Part shown: positions 45,372-53,572 of the stretch, one piece after another
Numbering within the stretch: the first letter of the stretch is position 1
Layout: each line of letters begins with the position of its first letter
Source: Bacteroidia bacterium
GTDB lineage: Bacteria > Bacteroidota > Bacteroidia > B-17B0 > Aurantibacillaceae
Reading direction: 5' to 3'
Length of the DNA: 63,819 nucleotides
Assembly (NCBI GenBank): GCA_026415195.1
Contig: JAOAHO010000004.1
Location: 21,401 to 85,219 of the forward strand
Made by a program: the position numbers and the translations under genes
Notes under the pieces: model-generated
Database searches by the model: none
What the model was told of the DNA's origin: nothing
The model's input: only the letters and a program-made list of their open reading frames with translations

Positions 45372-46008
45372 AATTAAAAAAAGGATTGAACTTTTTTTCC
45401 TGCCCTATGGTTGTTTTTGGCCCATGCCCTGAATATACAAGGGTTTCATCGGGAAGGGAAAACAATTTGCTTTTTATGGATTGAATGAGGGTATCGTAAT
45501 CGCCGCCGGGAAAATCTGTCCTTCCAATGCTTCCGGCAAAAAGCGCGTCGCCTGAAATCACAAACTTCCTTTCGGCATCATAAAAGGCAACGCTGCCCGG
45601 GGAGTGCCCGGGAACGTGTAGGATTTGAAAGCTCGTGCCCAAAATCTTCAGTTTTTCTGATGTGCTGATGGGAAAAAAATTTCCGGGAAACTGTGTTTTT
45701 GGCAAACCATACATCAGGCATGTGTCGGGCAGTTTTTCTACCCAATAGGCATCAGCAGGATGAAGGTGCGGGGTTAATTGAAACGTGTCGTACAGAAAGC
45801 CGCAGCCAAAAACGTGGTCCACGTGTCCATGCGTTAACAAAACGTGTTTTAATGTGATGTTCTTTTCTTTTAAAAAATCCAGAAACAATTTTTCTTCTTC
45901 TTTATTCATCATGCCCGGATCAACTACGGCGGCTTCCCCACTATCGTTCCAAAGCAAATAGGTGTTTTCCTGAAAGGGGCCGAAAACAAAATTTTTTAAT
46001 TTTATCAT
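45370..46008 (-). CDS. MBL-fold metallo-hydrolase (glyoxalase II-like)
   Basis: The 212-residue protein has the metallo-beta-lactamase metal motif THGHVDHVFG at about residue 60 (HxHxDH), then GHSPGSVAF and GDALFAGSIGRTDFPGGD, and a C-terminal SGHGPKTTIGQEK. This is the short, one-domain glyoxalase II-like type (YcbL-related) that hydrolyses thioesters or similar substrates with two metal ions. The substrate is not evident. Its start overlaps the amidohydrolase stop by four bases. Confidence 0.9.
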   Translation of the reverse strand: MIKLKNFVFGPFQENTYLLWNDSGEAAVVDPGMMNKEEEKLFLDFLKEKNITLKHVLLTHGHVDHVFGCGFLYDTFQLTPHLHPADAYWVEKLPDTCLMYGLPKTQFPGNFFPISTSEKLKILGTSFQILHVPGHSPGSVAFYDAERKFVISGDALFAGSIGRTDFPGGDYDTLIQSIKSKLFSLPDETLVYSGHGPKTTIGQEKKFNPFFN

Positions 46009-47162
46009 AAGAGTCTTTTTATCAGTTTTAATTGCCTTTTTTGAATTTGAATTTCATTCAGCCCGGGAGATTTCCCTTTAATAAACGAGCCAAATTCATT
46101 TTCTCTTCCCAGGGCGAAAGCGCCGTTAAAAGTAATGGATTTTAAAACCTGTTGTTCCGTAAGGAACGAATAATTTTCAAGCATCAAATTGGCTTCATTT
46201 AGAACATTGCCGTCGGGTGAAGACGCCAAACTGTCTGTACCGAGGCAAAAAATGTCGGAAACACATCTTACCAAGTCCTCAGAAGGAAGTTTATTTTCAA
46301 TATAAAGATTGGAACGCGGGCAAAAACATAACAAAAAATGGCTTCCTGATTTCCAATCAGACGGGTCTAAATGTGTTCCATGTATTAATAAAAACCTTTT
46401 GTCAAGCTTTTTATTTAGAAAAGCTTTAGGGTGGTAAAACTTTACAAAATGATCATCATCATAAAAAACAACTCCGCTTAATTCAAACAGTTTTTTAATG
46501 GAAGATTTGTCTCCTTCATACCATTTTTTTTCCCCTTCAGATTCCATATAGTGCATACAAGTTGCACCCGAGGAACTTGTGTCACATATGCGCCGGAAGG
46601 CATCCGGATGGACTGTAAAAGGGGCATGAGGTGAAAGGGATGCAGTGTTATTATTGTGAACAAAATCGTTATACAAGGAAAAGGCCTTCTCAATGGCATT
46701 TGAAATTGTATGAATATCATACGCTAAAACTTCTACAAATGTATGAAAAGCGGTTATGGAATTTTTTTTGACCGAAGCGGTGATTCCTGTGTTGGAAATA
46801 TCCCCGCATAAGGCGATGCCGTAAGTCTTCAGGTTTTCGGCTTCTTGCTGTGCATAGCTGATGATTTCCACGTCGGAAAATTTTTTTCTTTGAGATATCA
46901 CCCTTACAAAAAAATCATTGATTCCCGAAATCTTTGGCGGTTTTTCTTTCATCATGCTGAGTTCAAGATGGTGGTGGGCATTGACAAAACCGGGCATCAG
47001 AATATTTTGTGTATGATAATAAGTTCCAGGCATTAAGTTTGAAACCGGCACGAATTCATGAAATATACTTTTACTAAAACACAGCGCCAGGTTATTGCTT
47101 CTGATAAAATTTTTTCCATCGAAAATTTCAGGAGAGTAAAAAAAGGAATATTGACGAGACAT
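46005..47162 (-). CDS. amidohydrolase-family metal-dependent hydrolase
   Basis: The roughly 385-residue protein has the metal-binding NAHHHLELSMM near residue 65, later SPHAPFTVHPDAF, LIHGTHLDP, FCPRSNLYIENKLPSEDLV in part and the closing LGTDSLASSPD with the catalytic Asp. These match the cytosine/adenosine deaminase-like branch of the amidohydrolases, such as 5-methylthioadenosine or S-adenosylhomocysteine deaminases, or chlorohydrolases. The substrate cannot be read. ATG 47162 is preferred since it lies 1 base after the phosphatase stop; the longer frame overlaps that gene. Confidence 0.85.
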   Translation of the reverse strand: MSRQYSFFYSPEIFDGKNFIRSNNLALCFSKSIFHEFVPVSNLMPGTYYHTQNILMPGFVNAHHHLELSMMKEKPPKISGINDFFVRVISQRKKFSDVEIISYAQQEAENLKTYGIALCGDISNTGITASVKKNSITAFHTFVEVLAYDIHTISNAIEKAFSLYNDFVHNNNTASLSPHAPFTVHPDAFRRICDTSSSGATCMHYMESEGEKKWYEGDKSSIKKLFELSGVVFYDDDHFVKFYHPKAFLNKKLDKRFLLIHGTHLDPSDWKSGSHFLLCFCPRSNLYIENKLPSEDLVRCVSDIFCLGTDSLASSPDGNVLNEANLMLENYSFLTEQQVLKSITFNGAFALGRENEFGSFIKGKSPGLNEIQIQKRQLKLIKRLL

Positions 47163-47163
47163 T

Positions 47164-49458
47164 TTATGTTTTTCTAATACCAATTACCAGCACGTCGTCC
47201 ATTTGTTCGAGAGAACCTTTCCATTCGTTGAAAAAATTTTCAAGCCAAATTTTTTGATCGGGAATAGAGAGGTGTTGAATACTAAGCAGGATTTCCTTGA
47301 ATTTTCCCGTCATCATTTTCTTTTTTCGCTCTCCGCCAAATTGGTCGGCATAACCGTCGGAGAAAATGTAAATGGTGTCTCCGGAATTCAGGTGAACAAG
47401 ATGTTCCTGAAACACCTGATCATTGGGGGTATGCCCTCCTATGGAGACCTTAGTAGCTTTAATTTCCTCAAGACTATTTGAACCTTTTCTTATTATCCAC
47501 AACGGACGGTGAGCTCCGGAATACAGAAAAGAATTCCAATTGCCATTCTCGTCAAGATCAAACTCCAGCAAAGCAACATCCATTCCGTCGCGTGTGGAAT
47601 CAGCGTCTGCCGATTGTTTCAAAACAGATTTTACATACCGGTTCAGTTCCGACAATATTTTTCCGGGGCCCTTACAAACATCGATGGCATCACGCAGTTT
47701 TTCATTACCTATCAAACTCATAAAAGCGCCGGGAACGCCGTGTCCCGTACAATCCACCGAGGCAATATAACACTTCCTGCGTTCAGCAAACTTATCATAA
47801 TAAAAATAAAAATCCCCGCTGACGATATCTTTCGGTATATATAACACAAAATAATCATGAATAAACTCCCTGATTTCTTTTTCCAAAGGAAGAATGGCAA
47901 ACTGAATTCTTTTGGCATAATGTATGCTTTGTTGGGTTTCTTTATTCTTTTCCTCGATTAATTTGTTTTGGTGCTTGATTTCTTCGGCCTGCATCGCTAG
48001 CAAAGCATTCGATTTCTTTTTTTGTTGTAATGAGCGATAAACAAACACCGAAAAAAACGTAATTAAAGCCATTCCGGCCAAGGCTATATACAGATATACC
48101 AGATTTTGTTTGAGTTCTTTGTCGCGTATTTCCTTTTCTTTTTTGGCTAATTCCAGTTCTTTGGCTTTTCGCTCAGCTTCCTTTTTGTGTTCTCTTAAAT
48201 TTTCATACGATTCCGCCAATGATTTTTGTTTTTCCTTCAATTCATATTCCTGAATTTTCCTCAGCACTTCCATTTGTTGTAATTCTTTTTCTTTTTGTGC
48301 GGCTTCCAGTTGTTTTTTTTGGATTTCCATTTGTCGTTTTTGCAATTCAAGCTCTTTAATTTTACGGTCTTGCTCGGCCAATTCCAGGTCTTTTTCCTTC
48401 TTTTCACGTTCCAGTTTTTCAAACATAATTTCAGCTTCTTTTTTCTTCAGTTCGGCCTCTTTCAATTCCTGTTCTTTCATGAGCGCCCTGATTTCCGCTT
48501 CTTTTTTTTCGGCCTCGATGCGCAGGTTTTCAATTTCCAGTCGCTTGTTATCATCGGCTGCCTGGGCGAGCAGCATTTTAGTGGTGTTGTTTAAGCCACG
48601 AAATTGTTTTGTAAAAACATTAATATAGGAACCATCGGACACAAATTTTTTCTTTCTTTTATTAAAATAAATCCGATTGGAAGGCTTGTTCAGCAACAAG
48701 TGTAAAAACTCTGTCGAAACCGTGTTCACCAAATTGTCGGTCAGGCGAATGGTCCATTCCTTTATTTCATAGAAATTCTTGTCGTTGGCAATATAAGTGT
48801 TGGCATTGATTTCAATTGTTTCCTCATTGAAATTTTCTTTTTCGAATCGAATGGTATAAATTTCATGTAAATCCAGGAACAAATCAAACCGTCCGTCGGA
48901 ATCGGTTTTAATGGTGAATAACGGTACTCCGGATAATTCAACTGTTACATTAACTCCTTCCGTTTTTTTACCATTAAGTAACACTATCCCGAAAAACCTC
49001 ACCGTGGCCTCGTGACTCTTGTTATCCGAATTTTTTTCTATTTTATTTCCAAATTCATCGTATAAAATGTACTTACCTTTAAATCCTTCGGGCGTCAGAA
49101 ATCCTTCTGCCGTAATTTTCCCGTCTTCATTATAGATTTTAGCACTTCCATTTGGTAGGCCGTCTTTATATACAATTTCCGATTGCAATTTTCCGGTATA
49201 ATGATAGGACCGCCAAAGCCCGTTTTTTTGATTATTCAAAAATATCCCGTCTTCCACAATTTGGTTTCCTTTGTATAACTTGTATTTTTTTCCTTTTTTA
49301 TCTTTACCAAAAAATACCCATCGGCCGGTTTTTATATTCCCAGTAAGTAAGCGGTTAACCGTATCGCCTAAATAAATATCAAAAGATAAAAGAGTTTGAG
49401 TCTGCGCATAATTTAAAAACAAGGTCAGAACTAATATGAATAGTATTTTCTTCTTCAA
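47164..49458 (-). CDS. MORN-like/coiled-coil transmembrane PP2C (SpoIIE-type) phosphatase
   Basis: The most likely start is TTG at 49458, which opens the signal peptide KKKILFILVLTLFLNYAQTQ; the longer frame runs back through the SAM riboswitch and is not credible. The 764-residue product has MORN/YwqK-like repeats at about 30-125 (GRWVFFG, KNGLWRSYHYTGKLQSEIV), a carboxypeptidase-regulatory-like sandwich at about 140-230, a Lys/Glu-rich coiled coil at about 300-445, a transmembrane helix at about 450-470, then a PP2C domain with DCTGHGVPGAFMSLIGN, DGMDVALLE, FSDGYADQFGG and MDDVLVIG, all metal-binding Asp present. Outside sensor, membrane helix and cytosolic phosphatase make a receptor phosphatase of the same class as those at 53573-60363. 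It probably forms a unit with the amidohydrolase and MBL genes. Confidence 0.85.
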   Translation of the reverse strand: MKKKILFILVLTLFLNYAQTQTLLSFDIYLGDTVNRLLTGNIKTGRWVFFGKDKKGKKYKLYKGNQIVEDGIFLNNQKNGLWRSYHYTGKLQSEIVYKDGLPNGSAKIYNEDGKITAEGFLTPEGFKGKYILYDEFGNKIEKNSDNKSHEATVRFFGIVLLNGKKTEGVNVTVELSGVPLFTIKTDSDGRFDLFLDLHEIYTIRFEKENFNEETIEINANTYIANDKNFYEIKEWTIRLTDNLVNTVSTEFLHLLLNKPSNRIYFNKRKKKFVSDGSYINVFTKQFRGLNNTTKMLLAQAADDNKRLEIENLRIEAEKKEAEIRALMKEQELKEAELKKKEAEIMFEKLEREKKEKDLELAEQDRKIKELELQKRQMEIQKKQLEAAQKEKELQQMEVLRKIQEYELKEKQKSLAESYENLREHKKEAERKAKELELAKKEKEIRDKELKQNLVYLYIALAGMALITFFSVFVYRSLQQKKKSNALLAMQAEEIKHQNKLIEEKNKETQQSIHYAKRIQFAILPLEKEIREFIHDYFVLYIPKDIVSGDFYFYYDKFAERRKCYIASVDCTGHGVPGAFMSLIGNEKLRDAIDVCKGPGKILSELNRYVKSVLKQSADADSTRDGMDVALLEFDLDENGNWNSFLYSGAHRPLWIIRKGSNSLEEIKATKVSIGGHTPNDQVFQEHLVHLNSGDTIYIFSDGYADQFGGERKKKMMTGKFKEILLSIQHLSIPDQKIWLENFFNEWKGSLEQMDDVLVIGIRKT

Positions 49459-49499
49459 AACAAAATTAAAATTAAAGGGATTTTTTGATATAAAAGCAT

Positions 49500-49507
49500 T
49501 AAATTTG
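49500..49507 (+). promoter_or_regulatory. predicted -7 promoter box of the metH leader
   Basis: TAAATTTG is an exact TAnnTTTG match ending 14 bases before the first base of the SAM riboswitch, so the RNA would start just upstream of its P1 helix. Confidence 0.6.
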
Positions 49508-49521
49508 TACGACGTTCTTTT

Positions 49522-49641
49522 GCTTATCAAGAAAGGCCGAGGGACACGCCCGTTGAAGCCTTCCCAACCTGTTTGTTTTTGTATAAAAACAAACAAGGTG
49601 GTACTTCGTGCCCCCTTTGTGATTAAAGGGGAAAGATAAGC
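49522..49641 (+). promoter_or_regulatory. SAM-I (S-box) riboswitch controlling metH
   Basis: The 120-base element folds as an S-box. P1 pairs GCTTATC (49522-49528) with GATAAGC (49635-49641). The kink-turn and core read TTATCAAGAAAGG, GAGGGACACGCCCGTTGAA and CCCAACC, close to the S-box consensus. P3 is a 10-base GTTTGTTTTT/AAAAACAAAC stem at 49571-49594, and GGTGGTACTTCGTGCC then leads into P4 (CCCCTTT/AAAGGGG at 49612-49631). S-box RNA binds S-adenosylmethionine and shuts down methionine genes when SAM is plentiful. The terminator 38 bases downstream supplies the off state, and metH is its target. Confidence 0.93.
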
Positions 49642-49679
49642 GGCAACAACTGAAGCGTTCAACTTAATAAAATATTGAG

Positions 49680-49704
49680 CCCTTCCATGCCAGAAGGGTT
49701 TTTT
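49680..49704 (+). terminator. riboswitch-controlled terminator in front of metH
   Basis: Six-base arms CCCTTC (49680-49685) and GAAGGG (49693-49698) with a seven-base loop are followed by six T. The T run ends 5 bases before the metH ATG, so SAM binding should end transcription or mask the start site. Confidence 0.85.
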
Positions 49705-49709
49705 GTTAT

Positions 49710-52700
49710 ATGGCTCAGGACATAAAGGAAATATTAAAACAGAGAGTGCTGGTCATTGACGGCGCCATGGGCACCATGATTCAGCGCTATAAACTTCAGG
49801 AAGAAGATTTCAGGGGAAACCTCTTTAAAGACCACCCGCACCCGTTGAAGGGAAACAATGACTTATTGTCGATTACCCGGCCCGACATTATTGAAGAAAT
49901 ACACCAACAATATTTAACAGCCGGAGCCGACATTATTGAAACCAACAGCTTTAGTGGAACACGGGTGGCACAAGCGGATTACAAGCTTGAAAATTTTGTC
50001 TATCAAATAAATTTTGAGTCGGCAAAAATTGCCAAAAAGACCGCCGAAGTTTTCACCAAAAAAAACCCCGATAAGCCGCGTTTTGTTGCAGGTGCAGTCG
50101 GACCAACGAACAAAACCCTCTCGATTTCCCCCGATGTAAATAATCCCGGTTATCGGGCCATCAGCTGGGCAGAACTCACGGAAGCATATAAAGAACAAAT
50201 CCGGGGCCTGATGGATGGGGGTGCCGACCTTATCCTCATCGAAACCATTTTCGATACTTTGAACGCCAAATCGGCCTTATTTGCAGCTCAGGAGGTTTTT
50301 GAAGAAAAAGGGCGCGCTTTGCCCGTAATGATATCGGGTACCATAACGGATGCCAGCGGACGCACCCTTTCCGGACAAACCGTTGAAGCCTTTTTAATCT
50401 CCCTTTCGCACTACCCTTTACTCAGCATAGGATTGAATTGCGCTTTGGGGGCTAAAGAAATGCGGCCTTATCTGGAAGAACTTTCCGAAAAGGCACCCTT
50501 TTTCATCAGCGCCTATCCGAATGCCGGCCTTCCGAATCAGTTTGGGGAATACGATCAAAGCCCTCACGAGATGGGGCATTTCATTGAAGATTTTCTGAAA
50601 AGTGGTTTTTTAAACATTGTGGGCGGATGCTGCGGCACCACCCCTGAACACATCAAACGGATTTCGGAAATTGTCGAAGGGTGCCCTCCGCGCAAGATTC
50701 CTGAAAAGAAAAAATTTTTAATGCTAAGCGGCCTGGAAGTCTTTGTGCTCAGGCCCGACAGCAATTTTTTCAATGTGGGGGAACGCACCAATGTTACCGG
50801 TTCCAGGAAGTTTGCACGATTGATTAAAGAAAAAAAATATGAAGAAGCCTTGTCGGTAGCAAGGGAGCAAGTAGAAAACGGAGCACAGGCCATAGACGTA
50901 AATATGGATGAAGGACTCCTGGATGCAGCAGTTGAAATGCGTACGTTTTTAAATTTGGTGGCGTCGGAACCGGAAATTGCAAAGGTTCCGGTGATGATAG
51001 ACAGCAGTAAGTGGGAAGTTATCGAAGCCGGCTTGCAATGCATTCAGGGCAAAGGGATTGTTAATTCCATATCGCTGAAAGAAGGCGAAAAAATATTCCT
51101 CGAACAGGCAAAAAAAATTAAAAAATACGGCGCGGCTGTTATTGTAATGGCCTTTGATGAAAAAGGCCAGGCCGATACACTGGACCGCAGGATTGAAATT
51201 TGCAAAAGGGCTTATGATTTATTGACGCAGAAAATACAGTTTCCTCCTGAAGACATCATCTTCGACCCCAACATATTTCCCGTGGCTACCGGAATGGAAG
51301 AACATCGCCGAAATGCACTGGATTTCTTCCTGGCCACCAAATGGATTAAGGAAAACCTGCCTTATGCAAAAGTAAGCGGGGGCGTGAGCAATGTGTCGTT
51401 TTCTTTTCGCGGAAACGATGTGGTGCGCGAGGCCATCCATGCAGCTTTTTTATATCACGGCATACGCTACGGTATGGACATGGGCATTGTAAATCCTGCA
51501 CAGTTACAAGTGTATGAAGAGGTGGACAAGGACCTGCTGGAACTGGTGGAAGATGTTTTGCTCGATCGTCGAGATGATGCCACCGAACGCCTGATCAGCA
51601 AGGCAGAAGAATATAAAAACCAACACGCACAAAAAGAAGAGAAAAAGAACGAATGGAGGTTGCTCCCTTTGGAAGAAAGGATTACGCATGCTTTGGTAAA
51701 AGGCATAGACGAGTATGTGGAGCAGGATATGCTGGAATGCCTTAAAGTGTATGGTAGACCGCTGGACATCATAGAAGGTCCTTTAATGAAAGGAATGAAT
51801 GTGGTGGGTGATTTGTTTGGGGCCGGAAAAATGTTTTTACCCCAGGTGGTGAAAAGTGCGCGCGTAATGAAAAAATCCGTGGCCTTCCTTCAACCCTACA
51901 TGGAAAAGGAAAGAGTCAGCGACACCGGGAAGGCCGGAAGAGTTGTATTGGCCACGGTGAAAGGTGATGTTCATGACATAGGGAAAAACATTGTTGCGGT
52001 AGTGATGGCATGCAACAACTATGAAATAATTGATTTGGGAGTGATGGTTCCCTGCGAAAAAATTCTGGAAGAAGCCAGGGCCAAAAATGCTGACGTTGTC
52101 GGCTTAAGCGGGTTAATTACGCCGTCGCTTGATGAAATGGTGCATGTGGCAAAGGAAATGGAACGCAACCAATTTGATATTCCTTTATTGATTGGAGGAG
52201 CCACCACAAGCAAGGTGCACACGGCTGTTAAAATTGCCCCACATTACAAACAGCCCGTCATTCACGTCAACGATGCCAGCAAAAGCATTCCGGTGCTGGG
52301 AAGCTTGCTTAACAAAAACTTGAAAAATGCTTTTGTGGAATCCATCAGGGAGGAATATGAACGAATAAGAAAAAATTTTTCAACCGACGCTTCCGACAAA
52401 AAATTTATTTCACTTTCTGAGGCAAGAAAAAATAAATTTTTTACTGATTGGGAAGAATATATTCCTCCGACGCCTTCCTTTACAGGAAAAAAAGTCATTC
52501 ATAACGTTTCTGTTCAAGCCCTGACGTCCTATATCGACTGGACACCTTTTTTTCACAGCTGGGAATTAAAAGGTTCTTATCCGAAAATTTTAAAAGACCC
52601 GGTGAAAGGAAAAGAGGCCCAACAGCTTTTTGATGATGCCCAAAAATTTTTGGATCTGATTGTGAGCGAAAACCTTCTGAGCGCATCGGCGGTGGTGGGT

Positions 52701-53384
52701 TTCTATGAGGCCTATTCAAATGATGAAGACGACATAGTTGCGTTTGACGAATACGGCAATCCTTTTGTTTTGCACACCCTAAGGCAAGAAACCCAAAAGC
52801 CTGAAGGATTATATAATATGGCGTTGTCGGATTTTGTACTACCCGAGAAATACTATAAAGAAGGAAAAAAAGATTATATCGGAATGTTTGCGTGTTGTGC
52901 GGGCTTCGGGGCAGAAGAAAAAGCAAAGGAATTTGAATCAAGGCACGATGATTATTCTTCCATCATGATTAAAGCCCTTGCCGACCGCCTGGCCGAGGCC
53001 TTTGCAGAGTATCTGCACGAGCGGGTTCGTAAGGAATGGTGGGGCTATGCTAAAGACGAGAATTTCTCTAATGAAGATTTGATTGCTGAAAAATATATGG
53101 GCATACGCCCCGCTCCCGGTTACCCCGCACAGCCCGACCATACGGAAAAGCTTACCCTTTGGAAAGTGATGGATGTTGAAAAATCCATAGGGCTAAAGTT
53201 GACGGAAAGCATGGCCATGTATCCGGCAGCGGCTGTTTCGGGCTTATACTTTTCACACCCCAAATCCCACTATTTCGGAGTAGGAAAAATCGGCAAGGAA
53301 CAAGTAGCTGATTATGCGAGAAGGAAGAACATGAGTGTAGAAGAAACGGAACGATGGTTGAGCGCGCATCTGTCTTATAAATAA
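49710..53384 (+). CDS. metH: cobalamin-dependent methionine synthase, full length
   Basis: The 1224-residue enzyme, near the usual 1227 of E. coli, has all modules: homocysteine domain 1-330 with [11 protein letters not shown] and the zinc site ([17 protein letters not shown]); pterin domain about 355-620 ([27 protein letters not shown]); cobalamin cap and Rossmann domains about 650-890 with DVHDIGKN holding the cobalt-ligating His near residue 752 and DLGVMVP; and the SAM-dependent reactivation domain about 900-1224 ([26 protein letters not shown]). It moves a methyl group from methyltetrahydrofolate through cobalamin to homocysteine. It is a single-gene transcript behind a SAM-I riboswitch. 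Confidence 0.98.
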   Translation: MAQDIKEILKQRVLVIDGAMGTMIQRYKLQEEDFRGNLFKDHPHPLKGNNDLLSITRPDIIEEIHQQYLTAGADIIETNSFSGTRVAQADYKLENFVYQINFESAKIAKKTAEVFTKKNPDKPRFVAGAVGPTNKTLSISPDVNNPGYRAISWAELTEAYKEQIRGLMDGGADLILIETIFDTLNAKSALFAAQEVFEEKGRALPVMISGTITDASGRTLSGQTVEAFLISLSHYPLLSIGLNCALGAKEMRPYLEELSEKAPFFISAYPNAGLPNQFGEYDQSPHEMGHFIEDFLKSGFLNIVGGCCGTTPEHIKRISEIVEGCPPRKIPEKKKFLMLSGLEVFVLRPDSNFFNVGERTNVTGSRKFARLIKEKKYEEALSVAREQVENGAQAIDVNMDEGLLDAAVEMRTFLNLVASEPEIAKVPVMIDSSKWEVIEAGLQCIQGKGIVNSISLKEGEKIFLEQAKKIKKYGAAVIVMAFDEKGQADTLDRRIEICKRAYDLLTQKIQFPPEDIIFDPNIFPVATGMEEHRRNALDFFLATKWIKENLPYAKVSGGVSNVSFSFRGNDVVREAIHAAFLYHGIRYGMDMGIVNPAQLQVYEEVDKDLLELVEDVLLDRRDDATERLISKAEEYKNQHAQKEEKKNEWRLLPLEERITHALVKGIDEYVEQDMLECLKVYGRPLDIIEGPLMKGMNVVGDLFGAGKMFLPQVVKSARVMKKSVAFLQPYMEKERVSDTGKAGRVVLATVKGDVHDIGKNIVAVVMACNNYEIIDLGVMVPCEKILEEARAKNADVVGLSGLITPSLDEMVHVAKEMERNQFDIPLLIGGATTSKVHTAVKIAPHYKQPVIHVNDASKSIPVLGSLLNKNLKNAFVESIREEYERIRKNFSTDASDKKFISLSEARKNKFFTDWEEYIPPTPSFTGKKVIHNVSVQALTSYIDWTPFFHSWELKGSYPKILKDPVKGKEAQQLFDDAQKFLDLIVSENLLSASAVVGFYEAYSNDEDDIVAFDEYGNPFVLHTLRQETQKPEGLYNMALSDFVLPEKYYKEGKKDYIGMFACCAGFGAEEKAKEFESRHDDYSSIMIKALADRLAEAFAEYLHERVRKEWWGYAKDENFSNEDLIAEKYMGIRPAPGYPAQPDHTEKLTLWKVMDVEKSIGLKLTESMAMYPAAAVSGLYFSHPKSHYFGVGKIGKEQVADYARRKNMSVEETERWLSAHLSYK

Positions 53385-53466
53385 AAATTTTTTTATTACT
53401 TCGCATTTTGTTTCGAGAAATGTACCACAAACAAATTCATTTGTGAAAAAAATTTTTTTGCTGTTT

Positions 53467-53510
53467 GCAGTGGTTTCGATACGGGCTTGCGCCCTACTCA
53501 GCCGCCGGGG
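53467..53510 (+). repeat. REP-like palindromic repeat, copy 1 (doublet A)
   Basis: The copy reads GGTTTCGATACGGGC, a TTGC loop, then GCCCTACTCAGCCGCC and GGGG. The outer stem (GGTGG/CCACC type) is weak here; the inner GGGC/GCCC stem is intact. It shares its core with five more copies in the window. Confidence 0.85.
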
Positions 53511-53524
53511 ATTAATTTTTCTTT

Positions 53525-53566
53525 GGCGGTGGTTTCGATACGAGCTTCGCTCTACTCAACCACCGG
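53525..53566 (+). repeat. REP-like palindromic repeat, copy 2 (doublet A)
   Basis: The copy reads GGTGGTTTCGATACGAGC, a TTC loop region, then GCTCTACTCAACCACCGG, so both the outer GGTGGTT/AACCACC and the inner GAGC/GCTC stems pair. It begins 58 bases after copy 1 in the same orientation, and ends 7 bases before the stop of the TPR phosphatase gene on the minus strand. Confidence 0.87.
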
Positions 53567-53572
53567 TAATTT

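Noticed and set aside
49461..49468. TAATTTTG on the minus strand as a promoter of the 47164-49458 gene
   Set aside because: It ends 2 bases before the chosen TTG, so transcription would start inside the coding region.
49541..49552. GGGACACGCCC string shared by the metH leader and the GC-rich island at 60673-60683
   Set aside because: In the metH leader it is the conserved S-box core (GAGGGAC...GCCC); the match with the repeat is chance.
49459..49662. 68-residue N-terminal extension of the 47164-49458 phosphatase
   Set aside because: The extension is the antisense of the metH promoter and SAM riboswitch; a signal peptide starts at the TTG at 49458 instead.
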